A stretch of 64,000 nt of DNA from Tritrichomonas foetus (GCA_001839685.1 MLAK01000605.1:8371-72370), one strand, 5' to 3'; counted from the first letter of the stretch, positions 38,067-48,603 are shown. Numbers and translations: made by a program. Notes: generated by a model from the letters alone, not told the origin.

Positions 38067-38831
38067 TTATTTCATCTTTTTTAGAGTTTTTTTCTGTGCG
38101 TTTCTGACGGCAAGGTACTGCGTCATGATAGTAATGAAGCTTTCAGCGATTGAGAAGAAGCACCAGATTGCTGCTCTTTCGCCATCGCGGGCTGGGAAGA
38201 AAACGGCGATGAATGGTCCAGTCAAAAAGAGGAGGATTGATCCTGCTGCTTGCCCCATCAAAATTGGTGCAACAAACATGTTGAGGAAATGCATTGCTAT
38301 ATTGGGGAATGGGTACAGCGGCTTCAGCATGAAGAATTCCCATTGGACATGGTAGAATCCTGTTGTTGAGCAAGTTCGTGGTCCGCAAACGCCTTCGATT
38401 TCTGGGTCACACAATGGGAACCATGTCTGCTTGTCGTAAATCGCTGGAATTAAAATTCGTAATGACATGGCTAATCCGGCCAAGAATGAAAATCTGATGA
38501 TGTATGTCCATGTTTCATTGCGCGGAGTGTTTCTTTCGAGGTTTTTCTTGTCGAGGGCTGAAAAGGCGATGTTTGAGAAAAGTGGTTGGAAGCAAATATG
38601 AATCCAGCCGAGGGCTGTCCATATTTTGTTTGTCATACTCGAGCAGTCGTCAATGACGAGATATTGGACGAATTGAAGGAATTCCATAAAAGCGAACCAA
38701 AACAGGCAAGCGGATATTCTGACTCGGCGCCATTGCGCACAGTCCCAAATACCCTTTCCGCGGATAACCCAAGTGCCGAGGACGCAAGCGAAAAGGGAGA
38801 ATCCTAAGGTCATCTCCTTATTGAAGCACAT
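38067..38831 (-). CDS. Multi-pass membrane protein (DUF5765-like)
   Basis: A 254-residue protein starting MCFNKEMTLGFSLFACVLG. It has about seven hydrophobic spans, including LFWFAFMEFLQFVQYLVI, WIHICFQPLFSNIAFSA, FSFLAGLAMSLRILIPA, and GSILLFLTGPFIAVFF. The start MCxN, the E and Q of FMEFLQ, and the H-I-x-F-Q-P motif of the third span match the DUF5765 family as I recall it. The function of that family is not established. A Cys-rich loop (LCDPEIEGVCGPRTCSTTGF) joins two middle spans. Codon use is less AT-biased than nearby spacers. The right flank of the gap lies close behind its stop. Confidence 0.75.
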   Translation of the reverse strand: MCFNKEMTLGFSLFACVLGTWVIRGKGIWDCAQWRRVRISACLFWFAFMEFLQFVQYLVIDDCSSMTNKIWTALGWIHICFQPLFSNIAFSALDKKNLERNTPRNETWTYIIRFSFLAGLAMSLRILIPAIYDKQTWFPLCDPEIEGVCGPRTCSTTGFYHVQWEFFMLKPLYPFPNIAMHFLNMFVAPILMGQAAGSILLFLTGPFIAVFFPARDGERAAIWCFFSIAESFITIMTQYLAVRNAQKKTLKKMK

Positions 38832-40053
38832 TGAAGAGCCTTCCTAAATGTTTTTTTTGACGTTTCAGTGAATTATTCGCTATTTCACTTTTTCAGAATT
38901 TTCCTTTATCAAAATGAAAGACATTTTTTCAATGAACTTTTTATATTTCTATCTGGTATTATTAATTTTTATGTTTTTATATGGTTGTATATATTCTAAA
39001 TTTTCTATTATCTTTCACATTTGTGATTAATTAAATTCAATCTATTGAATTATTATTACAAGAAGAAAGGTGACTGTTATTTAAAAAGTTACATATATTC
39101 AATGTACGCTCAAATGGTTTAGAATTTCTGAGTTATTTTTGAAATGTTTTGATATCATTCAGAAATCTTTTTTCAGTAATTAATAACTTTTTTTCATATA
39201 TCACTTTTTGAGTTGAAGTCATTTTCAAAATTTAATAATTGCCACTCAAAAAATGGCATGTTGGACATTTCTAATGTCACCCATAATGGGTGAAGTGCGA
39301 CCGATTTTACCTCGAACACTTAAGGACAAATTAATAGTTAATGTATTGAAAATGTTCACGGTAAAACTGGTCACACGATAAAATGAAAAACGATCAAAAA
39401 TTGACTTAATAATTCAATAATTGAATTAATTCAATTGCGATAATTGAAAATGATTGTCTTTCATACGAAATTTCACTATTTCAAGTGGAAAGTGCTTGGT
39501 TATATATATATTCAAAATAAAAGAGTGATAACTTACTTTCTTTCTAACAATTCCAAAAAAAAATATTTGGACAATATTGTTATAGAAATCTCAGGCAATG
39601 ATGCCATCATAAGTTATTTAAAATGTAGATCATGTGCTTTCAGCTGACGTTTGTAATCAAAAGTGATAAAGTAGAGATGAAGATTAGATTTCACGAGAAC
39701 CCTTATTGTTCAGATTCACTAAAACATTGAAAGATGCCATTCACAATTTTAGTGAGTTTATATCACTTTAAATTATATCAACAGAAAATTAATTTGTTGA
39801 ATAGATTTTTACAATTCTCTTTCCTTGTAGTCTCACTATGAGATCTTTTTTGATTATATCAACGATGTGTTAATGGAACCTTATGACTAGGGAAATTATT
39901 TAAAGATTTATGATGATAGATGGAATATTAAAATACTATAATCATCACAATTAATGTATCGGTCAGAATTTCTAAACGATTAAAAAATAGTAAAAAGCAT
40001 TCAAAGAATATTTTACAAACTTTTAGTCAATTTCGTTTTTCAAAATGAAATTC
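38832..40053. other. Long intergenic region with palindrome and hairpin
   Basis: AT-rich spacer between two minus-strand genes. It holds the palindrome TCACCCATAATGGGTGA (39277-39293) and a longer imperfect inverted repeat (39295-39376), both described separately. A 67-codon frame at 39444-39647 is not credible. Confidence 0.5.
39277..39376. repeat. Palindrome and inverted repeat (possible MITE or structured RNA)
   Basis: TCACCCATAATGGGTGA at 39277-39293 is a perfect palindrome with one central base. Directly after it, arms at 39295-39318 and 39353-39376 pair over 24 bases with five mismatches, leaving a loop of 34 bases. The left arm contains ACCGATTTTAC, which also occurs at 58640-58650 and (as ACCGATTTTA on the minus strand) at 5916-5925. 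I cannot say whether this is a short mobile element, a regulatory hairpin or an RNA gene. Confidence 0.5.
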
Positions 40054-43000
40054 TCATAAGCTTTCTAAATGGTTTATTTTGTCAATCATGAGTTTATTCT
40101 TTTGTTTCAACGTATTTTCCTCTATTTGTTGATAGAATGATCTTATTTTTGTTGTAAGTTGAATATTTAATGTCGTATAATAAATTTCAATGTGATGATA
40201 TGTTTTGATGCATTTCAATGCAGATTTTTTCCCTTTTCCGGTTAAAAAGCCTCTTTTTTCGTTGAGAGGATAATTTCGTAAATGAACATAAATCATTTTT
40301 TGAATTTTCACTTTTTTCTTGTGAAATGCATCAAATATTTTCTTAAATTCATCTCCAACAAATTCACTTTTTGGTGAAACTGTCATTTGAATTACATATA
40401 AATATTTATGATGAAAATCATATACAAGTGCATCATACAGGGGCTGGTAATAATATGGTGGTCTGAATACATAATTCGTATTTTCCTTAGGCTTGAGCAA
40501 CTGTGACACAAAATCGTCAATTTGGGAATCCACGTCATCAATAATTTCGACTAATGCACAAAAATTGATACATAAATGTGTTTTTGGACCATATAAAATT
40601 GAGCGAGCATTCTCTGATATTGTGACAGAATAGGCATCAAGAACACATGGATTTTTTAATTCTAAATGGCCATATGATTCAAATAATATACCTTTAATTT
40701 TTGGATCATCAACATTTAATATGGTTCTTAGTAAATTTATAATTTCTACATTATTTACAAGTGTGTTGCCTTTTATGTTTGATAATACTATGTCTCTAGA
40801 TATGTTTGATGTAAAATGTTTCATAAATTTAAAATGTACAAGTCTATATAATTCAAGTGAATTATTTTCAGGACAAATAATAAAAGCAAATTTTTTGTTA
40901 TTTAAATAATCAAGCCCATTATATTCATGGGCGTCGTTTGTTTGAGAAAATTGAGAATCAATAAGATTCATTAAAAATTCATCAGGTGAGATATAGGTAT
41001 AATCATCTGCAAAATGTAATGCATCTCTTATATTCAAATGTATATATCGAACAATTGTTTGTGCCATTTCAAGCATGCGCTTTTTGTTCCCACCATTATA
41101 TAATAACAATGTATTCATGAATTCATTAATAGTACATGTTGGTGCAACATATGTAATATAATATTTATTACGAATAATTTCATGTCTGTAAGACGTGCAA
41201 AGTAAACCTTTTGAAAATAGTTTATATTCGGATTTGGCAGTGGTGGCTCCATCTAAAATAGAAAATATTTCGTATTCCTTTCCTTGAGGTTTAGTAATCT
41301 TTATTTTTATGGATTTTTCACTAAAGGTAGCTGAGATTATGAAATTATTATATTTTGCTTTAAAGTTTGAATTGATAAGCATAACCTTATTTTCAACAAT
41401 ATGATACAAATACTCTGATTGGGAAAATATAATTGCAGTCTTTGTAGAATTGATGATCTCATTAGAGTTACAAAGAAAGATATCTTGATCTAATTTTAGT
41501 ATTAAAACATTTTCTTTAATAGTTTGATCTATATAGATCAAATTAATACCAAAAAAATGCCAACTTGTTAAGTCAAGTTCTGCCAATTTAATCCATCTTA
41601 GAACAAAATAGTAAATAAATGTAGATTTCCCAATTCCAGGGGAACCTGTTAAATGAAGATATTTTATCTGATTTACTAATTTTGTTCGGGTTATAGAAAG
41701 ATAATCCAACACTTTTTTGAAGAAAACTGGATACCATGATAAGATTCGAATACCATACATATCACCAAAATCTGCCTTTATAATGTTACTTCCAAAACCA
41801 TTATCTTGAGAAACATCAGATGAGGAATAAAATGACAATTTATTATTTTCTTTTGATGAGAGCATTGATAAAAACCCCCGAAGTTTATCGCTTGCTTGTG
41901 TTGGATATTTCGGTGATAATGTAAACGATAAGAAGGAATTTAGGTATTTGTCAATATTTGCTGATAGGTTAAATGTGACCAATGGGAAATTCTCAGTTAA
42001 AACAAAGTGATTTTTGGGTAATCTTATAGAAAATACCAAATGTAATATTTGATGTATTGAGTATTGATATTTAAGAGAAAGTGAATTGAAAGTTTGGAGA
42101 AATTCATCTTCTTTAAAATGTGGATTTGATCGAATACTTGGAATGGCAAAATTGTTATCAAGCATAAACATGTTCAGATGTCTCAGAGCTGTAGTAATAA
42201 CATTTATAAATCTTTGATTTGCTTCAATATCGTTATCCAAAGTAGCTTTCATTTTAGTAAATAATTTTGCACATTTATCTAAATGAATCTGTATTGTATA
42301 AATTTCATTCAAGATGTTATTATCAAATTTATCTCCTAAAAAGATTACACGATTCTCTTTAAAAAAACGTGGAAATAGATCAAATCCATCAAATATTTCT
42401 TTTCGGAAGAGATAAATTATCAAACTTATAGATGATGTAATAACAATCTTGGTTTTGGGGGATGCTTTCTCAGTTTCATTTTTTATCTTGTTATAGTTCT
42501 GTAATTCAAGAACTGGACAACGATCATCATTTATGAATAAATCTTCAATATCTTCTATTTGATTTAAATCAAGTTTAGAATTTTGACTCTGAAAACTATT
42601 GGCAAAATCAGTTTTGAAAGGACAGATATTTTGACATGAAATTAAAGATTGATTGTAACAATTCTTTTCTAGCTCATGTCGTGCTTTACATATTGTAAAT
42701 ATTGAATCAGGATCTTCAAAGATATTTTCTTGTCTGTCAATTTCAAAAGTAATATCAAATTCTTTTAAAATTAGCTTCTTTTGAAAGCTGTCAAGAAGTG
42801 GTGTCAACATATTCCATGCTGGTAATACTAGAAATATTTTATTAATAGGCTTTATTTCATCATGCTGTTCATTTCCATGCATATCACTATTACCTGGACC
42901 AATATCATTTTCGTGAACTTCTAACATTTCGTCTTCTTCATCATGAATATCTAATTTTGCAGTTTCTTCATGCTCATTGTTTTCTTCTTCATGTTCATGG

Positions 43001-43473
43001 ATTTCTTCTTCATGTTCATGGATTTCTTCTTCATGTTCATGGCTTTCTTTTTCAGGCTTGTAATAAGCAATAAAATAATTCATTTTTTTATAAGCATCAT
43101 TTGTTTGCTCATTATCTATTTGCATGTCATTTGGGATCCCACTAGTTTGGGCTAACAGGAAATTGTCAATATTGAGAGCAAATAATGTAGCTAGGAAATT
43201 TGTGTCACAAGGAAACCATACCTTATCTGGTGTGGTTGCCTTACCTTTTAAAAAGTTGAGCAATTTGCAATTGATTTCATAATAATTTAGCTCCTCTGAG
43301 AGTTTTTGGTTCAGGTTGGAAGATAAATCATCATACGAATTGTTTAAAAACTCTGAATGTCGAGCGATAAATTCTTTGTTAAATTTAAGAGTAGGAAAAA
43401 TTGTACCATCTTCATGAGTGGAAGATGATGACTGATGATTTGCTTGGGTTGGCTTTTGCTTTGTTTTGGGCAT
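40054..43473 (-). CDS. Large P-loop ATPase with nuclease-like C-terminus (Crinkler/RHS-like)
   Basis: An 1139-residue protein from the ATG at 43473. Residues 100-200 include acidic His/Glu repeats (HEHEEEI, three copies of a 21-bp unit at 42981-43043). The central region from about 560 has an AAA/STAND-like ATPase, with Walker A GSPGIGKS at 610-617 and the hydrophobic start YLHLTG. Near the C-terminus YQPLYDALVYDFHHKYLYVI followed by QMTVSP (D1014, Q1029) looks like the restriction-endonuclease fold core of Crinkler and RHS proteins, where Asp then Gln-x-Thr-Val is typical. Such proteins couple a P-loop NTPase to a REase-like domain and expand near mobile elements in eukaryotes. No signal peptide is visible. 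The family assignment is my reading of motifs, and the catalytic state is unknown. Confidence 0.7.
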   Translation of the reverse strand: MPKTKQKPTQANHQSSSSTHEDGTIFPTLKFNKEFIARHSEFLNNSYDDLSSNLNQKLSEELNYYEINCKLLNFLKGKATTPDKVWFPCDTNFLATLFALNIDNFLLAQTSGIPNDMQIDNEQTNDAYKKMNYFIAYYKPEKESHEHEEEIHEHEEEIHEHEEENNEHEETAKLDIHDEEDEMLEVHENDIGPGNSDMHGNEQHDEIKPINKIFLVLPAWNMLTPLLDSFQKKLILKEFDITFEIDRQENIFEDPDSIFTICKARHELEKNCYNQSLISCQNICPFKTDFANSFQSQNSKLDLNQIEDIEDLFINDDRCPVLELQNYNKIKNETEKASPKTKIVITSSISLIIYLFRKEIFDGFDLFPRFFKENRVIFLGDKFDNNILNEIYTIQIHLDKCAKLFTKMKATLDNDIEANQRFINVITTALRHLNMFMLDNNFAIPSIRSNPHFKEDEFLQTFNSLSLKYQYSIHQILHLVFSIRLPKNHFVLTENFPLVTFNLSANIDKYLNSFLSFTLSPKYPTQASDKLRGFLSMLSSKENNKLSFYSSSDVSQDNGFGSNIIKADFGDMYGIRILSWYPVFFKKVLDYLSITRTKLVNQIKYLHLTGSPGIGKSTFIYYFVLRWIKLAELDLTSWHFFGINLIYIDQTIKENVLILKLDQDIFLCNSNEIINSTKTAIIFSQSEYLYHIVENKVMLINSNFKAKYNNFIISATFSEKSIKIKITKPQGKEYEIFSILDGATTAKSEYKLFSKGLLCTSYRHEIIRNKYYITYVAPTCTINEFMNTLLLYNGGNKKRMLEMAQTIVRYIHLNIRDALHFADDYTYISPDEFLMNLIDSQFSQTNDAHEYNGLDYLNNKKFAFIICPENNSLELYRLVHFKFMKHFTSNISRDIVLSNIKGNTLVNNVEIINLLRTILNVDDPKIKGILFESYGHLELKNPCVLDAYSVTISENARSILYGPKTHLCINFCALVEIIDDVDSQIDDFVSQLLKPKENTNYVFRPPYYYQPLYDALVYDFHHKYLYVIQMTVSPKSEFVGDEFKKIFDAFHKKKVKIQKMIYVHLRNYPLNEKRGFLTGKGKKSALKCIKTYHHIEIYYTTLNIQLTTKIRSFYQQIEENTLKQKNKLMIDKINHLESL
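42981..43043 (-). repeat. 21-bp coding minisatellite (HEHEEE repeats)
   Basis: Three nearly identical 21-bp units encode HEHEEEI-type heptapeptides inside the P-loop protein. A degenerate fourth copy (EHEE) lies just downstream in the gene. The length is a multiple of three, so copy changes keep the frame. Confidence 0.85.
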
Positions 43474-44045
43474 GGCTTATTGTTGAGATAGTGTTATGAG
43501 TTTAGTTTTGATGTTTTTGCTGTTTGGAGTTGTTGTTGTTTTTGGATACTTCCCGGATTCTTTTGAGTTCTCAAAAAATTTTAAAGTCACTTTCTATTGA
43601 AAGCATTTAATTGAGAAATGAATTGAGGAGCTTTTCACCGCGTACAGAGATTTTCCCCGTCATTTTATTTGAAATTTCCATTCATGAATTTATGAAGTTA
43701 ACACTACGATTTCATAAAATTTCCCTTTTTATCTCATGAAGTATCATATTTATATTTCAAGTTGTTTCAAACTAGATTTTACATTGTTTTTAGTTCAATG
43801 TTCTTGAAGTTTATTTCTAGATATTGATAATATACATTCATGATTTTATTTTAACTACCTTAGACATAGCTGGTCAAAAAGATGGAGAAATGATGAAACT
43901 TATTCATTCAAAAAACAAAGAAAAATATGAATGAAATATGGACATCCTCTTCCGATCGTTTGTTGCTACATATTTTACGTAAAAGAAATCAATTAAAATT
44001 AAAATACTAAACATAATAATTATGAATTTGTATTTATTTAAAAAA
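43474..44045. other. AT-rich spacer
   Basis: The spacer between the P-loop gene and the beta-COP gene. No frame or structure is supported. Confidence 0.4.
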
Positions 44046-46673
44046 TTATTCAATATTCTCGATAAGACGAGAGAAAGAGAGCGCCATACTTTGTGAGTCA
44101 GTTCTTAGTCTGAAAAATCCAGAAATTGTTCCTTCATTCATTTCTACATTTACATTTGCAAGAACTTCTTCACCAAAGAAGGATCTCGAATATAAATTCG
44201 CAGTCAAAAATGGAAGATCCGGATCAGGATCTGAAATAAGCTTCAGTTTCGAAATCTGACATATTTTATTCACGAAATCGGTGAGCGTTGGGAATGAACA
44301 ATGAATTTGAATCTTTCTTTCCCATTCGAATTCTTCCCACTTCTTTCTAAATGAAGTTGGATCAATGTAAGCAGGGACCATATAATCGGCAGATGATACA
44401 GTTATTACAGCAAGAGGTAAAATTCGTTGATCAGTTCCTTGCATTGAAGTAACATCATAAGAAATTGTTCCAAAAATTCGACTGTCTTCTGCAGAAGTAA
44501 CTTTGACAGTAAATCTTACATTTTCTGAAGTATCTGGGGGCAAACGAAGAGGAGAAGGTCGATCAATTAATTCAAGTTTACCTACACAATTCAATTCAAC
44601 TTTAACATTTGTGAAAAGTGTGTTGGTTTGATTTAATAATCTAAAATCTAGCGAAATATCGAATTTATTGGCAATTAAACGACATTCACAGAAAATTGTA
44701 TCAGAAGAACCAGTCAGTTGAATTAATTCTCCTTTCTTCTTTTCAACACGTTGTATTGAACGAGAAGGTGGTGTAAATCTCTTGCCAAGAAGTGACGAAA
44801 AGTTAATCATTTGATCAACAGCAGAAACTTGGGAAGATGATTCAGTTGGCTTCACACAAATCGATTGCATTTGATTAGAAATAAATTGATTGAATGTTTC
44901 TTCTGATGCATTAAGAAGGATATCTTTAACGTGTTCATCATTAGGATGCTCAAGTGCCATTAAAGCAAAACCAATTCGATTTAATTCAGTTTCAACGTTC
45001 GCTTTGACTATGGCGCTCTTTATGAAATCGATAGCTCTTTGTGCATTTGCGCCAGATAAACGACAACAGATTCTGGCAAGAGACACAGAGACGGAGGAAA
45101 CTAAGAATGGTTCTTTACATAAAATTGAATATAATGAAGGTGAATCATCAACAACTTCAGCACTAGTTCGTTGAACATAAGTTCCGTCTTCAAGAACAAC
45201 TGTCGTAATATCTGCTGCGTTTGCTTGTGTTTCATCTTCAGCAAAAGCTTCACAAATGACATCGACGGAATCAGGGTTGTTAGTATAAAGGGAAATAATA
45301 AAGAGTGCCATTCTTAAAACGCGAGAAGTTCGAACAGAACCAAGAAGATTTTCGAGATGAACAGAAATCACTTTTCTGAGTTCAGGAGCACTTTTGGCAA
45401 TATCACGGATGATTTCCATTGCATCATATGAAATTTGGGAGTCAGAATCTGCAATGAAAGAATTCACGCCTTCATAAACATACTTAAGAGCAATTGGATG
45501 TGAAGCAATGATAATTCGAAGAGTTGAAAGAATTTGACGAATAAAAAGAATAGAATCATTCTTTTCATTTTCATTTTGCCTTAAACTGTTGGCACTTTGA
45601 GCGTATCTGATTAAAGCTTGTGCAATGTTGGCTGCATTGTCGGTTGTAGTCAATTTTTGGACAATTCCTAATATTTTTGCACGAATGGGTTTCGCTTTTA
45701 ATGCGTTGAGTAATTCAACAGCAAGTTCTTGAGCAACTGATGTATGTGTTGGAATAAGACGTTCAATTTGGTCGGCAATACTCAGCTGAAGTGATGAGTT
45801 TGGAACAGACAGCATAATTTTACATAAAGTGGTCAATCCATCTCTCGAGGCAGTTGTAGTAGATGTCAAATCAAGGAGAGTCAGTGCAGATGCAAGTTGG
45901 ACACCAGCGGATGGAGATCCAAGGAGATCATATAATGCAGGAAGATATGAATTCCTTCTTTTGTCATTACAGAGGCTTCGAATTAACGCGGTTGCAGTTA
46001 ATTGCATTGATTGCGATAAATTCAGAAGATTTTCATCCACCGCTTCGTCGAGAAATTCAGCGGCCAAATCTCGCGAAATATCGCAGAGAACAAGAAAGGC
46101 GACGCGACGGCAGGATGGATCCTTTTCAACACGGAGGAGGTCGGCGATCTCTTCTGGAGCGTCTGGGGCGAGATTTGGCCATCTTTGATTAATCCTTCCG
46201 ATCGCAACAACGGCGTGCCTCCGGACGTAAGACGAGTGATGTGTTAAAGATTCGCTAATTGTAGAAACGAGCGGACTGATTAATTCAGGTTCTTGGAATT
46301 TCGATACGAGTCTTAAGGCGGCAGCGCGAAGATATTGGTTTGGATGAATAAGATCGTTTCTGAGAGCATCACAAATGAGTAAAAACTCGCTTTTGAGGTT
46401 TCCCTTTCGATCGCGAGTATCTACAATTTCGTAATAAAGGAAAAGATGTTTCTTGATAATGTGATTTTTGGACGTGGCTGTGTATTGAATGGTTTTCATG
46501 AGAACAGATTCGGGTGGAGATTCGCCTGATGCTTGATATTGAATTAATTGTTTAAGAGCGCGAATTTGGCCTTGTTGATCGTTCATGTTTGAGAGAGACT
46601 CTTCGATCTCGTCCCATTTAGCGGAGGATTGATCCTTGGGGGGACAGAGAAAAGGTGCTGATTCGTCATTCAT
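44046..46673 (-). CDS. Coatomer subunit beta (beta-COP)
   Basis: An 875-residue protein with the alpha-solenoid of beta-COP: YLRAAALRLVSKFQEPELIS, LTHHSSYVRRHAVVAIGRI, and VASALTLLDL-like segments. The C-terminal appendage (FRKKWEEFEWERKIQIHCSF) matches the beta-COP conserved end. The length is a little below animal beta-COP (about 950). In COPI it forms part of the F-subcomplex with gamma, delta and zeta subunits, coating Golgi-derived vesicles. TCACTTTTTTG lies on the minus strand at 46691-46701, about 25 bases before the ATG, as a plausible initiator. Confidence 0.95.
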   Translation of the reverse strand: MNDESAPFLCPPKDQSSAKWDEIEESLSNMNDQQGQIRALKQLIQYQASGESPPESVLMKTIQYTATSKNHIIKKHLFLYYEIVDTRDRKGNLKSEFLLICDALRNDLIHPNQYLRAAALRLVSKFQEPELISPLVSTISESLTHHSSYVRRHAVVAIGRINQRWPNLAPDAPEEIADLLRVEKDPSCRRVAFLVLCDISRDLAAEFLDEAVDENLLNLSQSMQLTATALIRSLCNDKRRNSYLPALYDLLGSPSAGVQLASALTLLDLTSTTTASRDGLTTLCKIMLSVPNSSLQLSIADQIERLIPTHTSVAQELAVELLNALKAKPIRAKILGIVQKLTTTDNAANIAQALIRYAQSANSLRQNENEKNDSILFIRQILSTLRIIIASHPIALKYVYEGVNSFIADSDSQISYDAMEIIRDIAKSAPELRKVISVHLENLLGSVRTSRVLRMALFIISLYTNNPDSVDVICEAFAEDETQANAADITTVVLEDGTYVQRTSAEVVDDSPSLYSILCKEPFLVSSVSVSLARICCRLSGANAQRAIDFIKSAIVKANVETELNRIGFALMALEHPNDEHVKDILLNASEETFNQFISNQMQSICVKPTESSSQVSAVDQMINFSSLLGKRFTPPSRSIQRVEKKKGELIQLTGSSDTIFCECRLIANKFDISLDFRLLNQTNTLFTNVKVELNCVGKLELIDRPSPLRLPPDTSENVRFTVKVTSAEDSRIFGTISYDVTSMQGTDQRILPLAVITVSSADYMVPAYIDPTSFRKKWEEFEWERKIQIHCSFPTLTDFVNKICQISKLKLISDPDPDLPFLTANLYSRSFFGEEVLANVNVEMNEGTISGFFRLRTDSQSMALSFSRLIENIE

Positions 46674-47184
46674 TTTGAATTCAATTTAAACAAAAAAGTG
46701 ACATCATCTTGATATCAAATTTGGTCAAATGGATTTTCGATTTTCTCACATTCATTAAATGCAATCAACAATATATCATTATATTGAATCTTATAACTTA
46801 TTTTCATAAATGATATTTCATACCATCAGATAGCGCAGAATTATGACGTATTCCTGAAATTTGAATTATGATTTAGCTCATTCCATGGTTAATATATACA
46901 ATTTATTCCATATACTGGTTTATTTTCACTATACTATCTATGTGAATCATAGAATCATATATTTGCTTTTATTAACCGTGTTTCTATATTAATTTTTTCC
47001 AGAAAATGAATCATTCTTTAAAGTCATGGGTCTGAATTAATTTTTTTGATTTATCAAGCCATAATTTCACACGTAAACATTATGAATTCAGTTTTTAATC
47101 ACAAAGTAAATTCCAAAGATAGAAAAAAGAGAAATATAAATTTTTATTCATAATAATTTTGGTTTATAATTCGCTAAAACAACA
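46674..47184. other. AT-rich spacer
   Basis: The beta-COP promoter, with TTTGGTCAAATGG near 46720, and the 3' flank of the AGC kinase. No frame is supported. Confidence 0.4.
46691..46701 (-). promoter_or_regulatory. Putative initiator of the beta-COP gene
   Basis: TCACTTTTTTG on the minus strand fits the TCA(C/T)TTTT initiator pattern, with a 5' UTR of about 28 bases. Confidence 0.5.
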
Positions 47185-48603
47185 TCACAATTCAGTTTCA
47201 CCTAGTTTTTGATACTCCTCGAGCATGTCAGTATCCATTACATCCATGTCCACTTCTTTTGCGCCATCATCCATCACATTCGGTGCAAAGAAGGAGAATC
47301 CAGTCACATTCATATTGTCTTCTGCCGGATAACTTTCTATAGTTGAGTCTATTGCATCTTCTTGTGTGAATTCAGGAGGGAAATACATTGTTGGTCTTTC
47401 GATTTCTTCAGGCACGAAGTTTGGAACATATCTTCTATCTACGACAAGTTCCCAGTCAAGACATTCGAAGAATTTATGAGCAGCAATATCTTCGAAAGAG
47501 GGTCTTTCTTTTGGATTTTTAGTGAGGAGCTTCAGAATTAAATCGCCTGCATCATTATCAATATCTGTTGGTAGCATTGGCTCATCTTGTGTGATGCTAT
47601 CGAACATTTTTGCACGACTTTCACCATCAAAGGGAGTAACACCAGTCAACATTTCACACAAAAGAATACCAAGTGCCCACCAGTCAATTTCATAAGAGTA
47701 TGGCTCATTTCTAATAATTTCAGGAGCAAGATAATGGTTTGTTCCACAAAAAGTGGAAGTATTCTGAACTTCACATAAATCTTTAGCTAATCCAAAATCA
47801 GTTAATTTAACATGTCCTTGAGCATCTAATAAAACATTTTCTGGTTTGAGGTCACGATAAACAATACCATACTTGTGTAGATGTTCAAGTGCAATAGAAA
47901 TTTCTGCAACATATAATCTGGCATCATCAACGGGGATCAAGCCGATGTGCTCCATGTGATAAAATAGTTCTCCACCTGGGGCATATTCCAAGCCAAGATA
48001 AAATTTGGTTGGCGTTTGGAAAGCAAAATGGAGTTGAATAATGAACGGATTTTTGATTAGCATCATAATATTCCGTTCCGCAATTATTGTATGTGGACGA
48101 CCAGATTCAATGAGTTTTTTCTTTTGTACGCTTTTAATTGCGTACATTTCTTTTGTTTCTTTATGCTCAACAAGCATTACTTTTCCAAGAAAACCTCTTC
48201 CTAATACCGATATAATATTAAAATCGTCCATTGTAACTTTGAGCTGTGGCATGGTTAACGCGCGAATGATGTCGACCCATCGGCGGGCCTCCTCGATTTT
48301 TTCTGCGTAGAATCCGTAAAAGAATTCATTATCTTTTTCGACATGGAAGTAAAACGAATTATTTTTGCCCTTACTGTCATCGTCAAATTCTACCGTTATA
48401 CTACTGTTGATTTGTATTGTGACAAATGGGGATGCTGCGATATCATCTTCAAAAAGTTCAAGAGTGGCGTCAATGATGCGACAGAAGCTTTTTCTCCAAG
48501 GTGACTGAGGGGAATCCCTTACATCGAGCTCACCTTCGAGAGAAAGGATATCAGAGAAAAGAAGGGGAAGATCTTCCATTTTTGTACAATTTAAATTAAA
48601 CAT
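47185..48603 (-). CDS. PH-domain AGC kinase (Akt/PKB-like)
   Basis: 472 residues from the ATG at 48603 (MFNLNCTKMED). A second ATG eight codons later (48579) is also plausible, and the frame opens at a TTG upstream. A PH domain lies at about 22-115 (EGELDVRDSPQSPWRKSFCR, FYAEKIEEARRWVDIIRAL). The kinase domain lies at about 129-385 with intact motifs: GRGFLGKV, AIK (K157), YRDLKPENVLL, DFGLAKD, the activation-loop TFCGTNHYLAPEII, and DWWALGILLCEM. The C-terminal tail has the AGC hydrophobic motif (VTGFSFF), where Ser would be phosphorylated. PH plus AGC kinase plus hydrophobic motif is the Akt layout, so phosphoinositide control is likely but unproven. A TCATTGAAA sequence lies 24 bases before the ATG. 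Confidence 0.93.
   Translation of the reverse strand: MFNLNCTKMEDLPLLFSDILSLEGELDVRDSPQSPWRKSFCRIIDATLELFEDDIAASPFVTIQINSSITVEFDDDSKGKNNSFYFHVEKDNEFFYGFYAEKIEEARRWVDIIRALTMPQLKVTMDDFNIISVLGRGFLGKVMLVEHKETKEMYAIKSVQKKKLIESGRPHTIIAERNIMMLIKNPFIIQLHFAFQTPTKFYLGLEYAPGGELFYHMEHIGLIPVDDARLYVAEISIALEHLHKYGIVYRDLKPENVLLDAQGHVKLTDFGLAKDLCEVQNTSTFCGTNHYLAPEIIRNEPYSYEIDWWALGILLCEMLTGVTPFDGESRAKMFDSITQDEPMLPTDIDNDAGDLILKLLTKNPKERPSFEDIAAHKFFECLDWELVVDRRYVPNFVPEEIERPTMYFPPEFTQEDAIDSTIESYPAEDNMNVTGFSFFAPNVMDDGAKEVDMDVMDTDMLEEYQKLGETEL

Noticed and set aside
39444..39647. 67-codon frame near the hairpin
   Set aside because: No family, no initiator, and composition equal to spacer.
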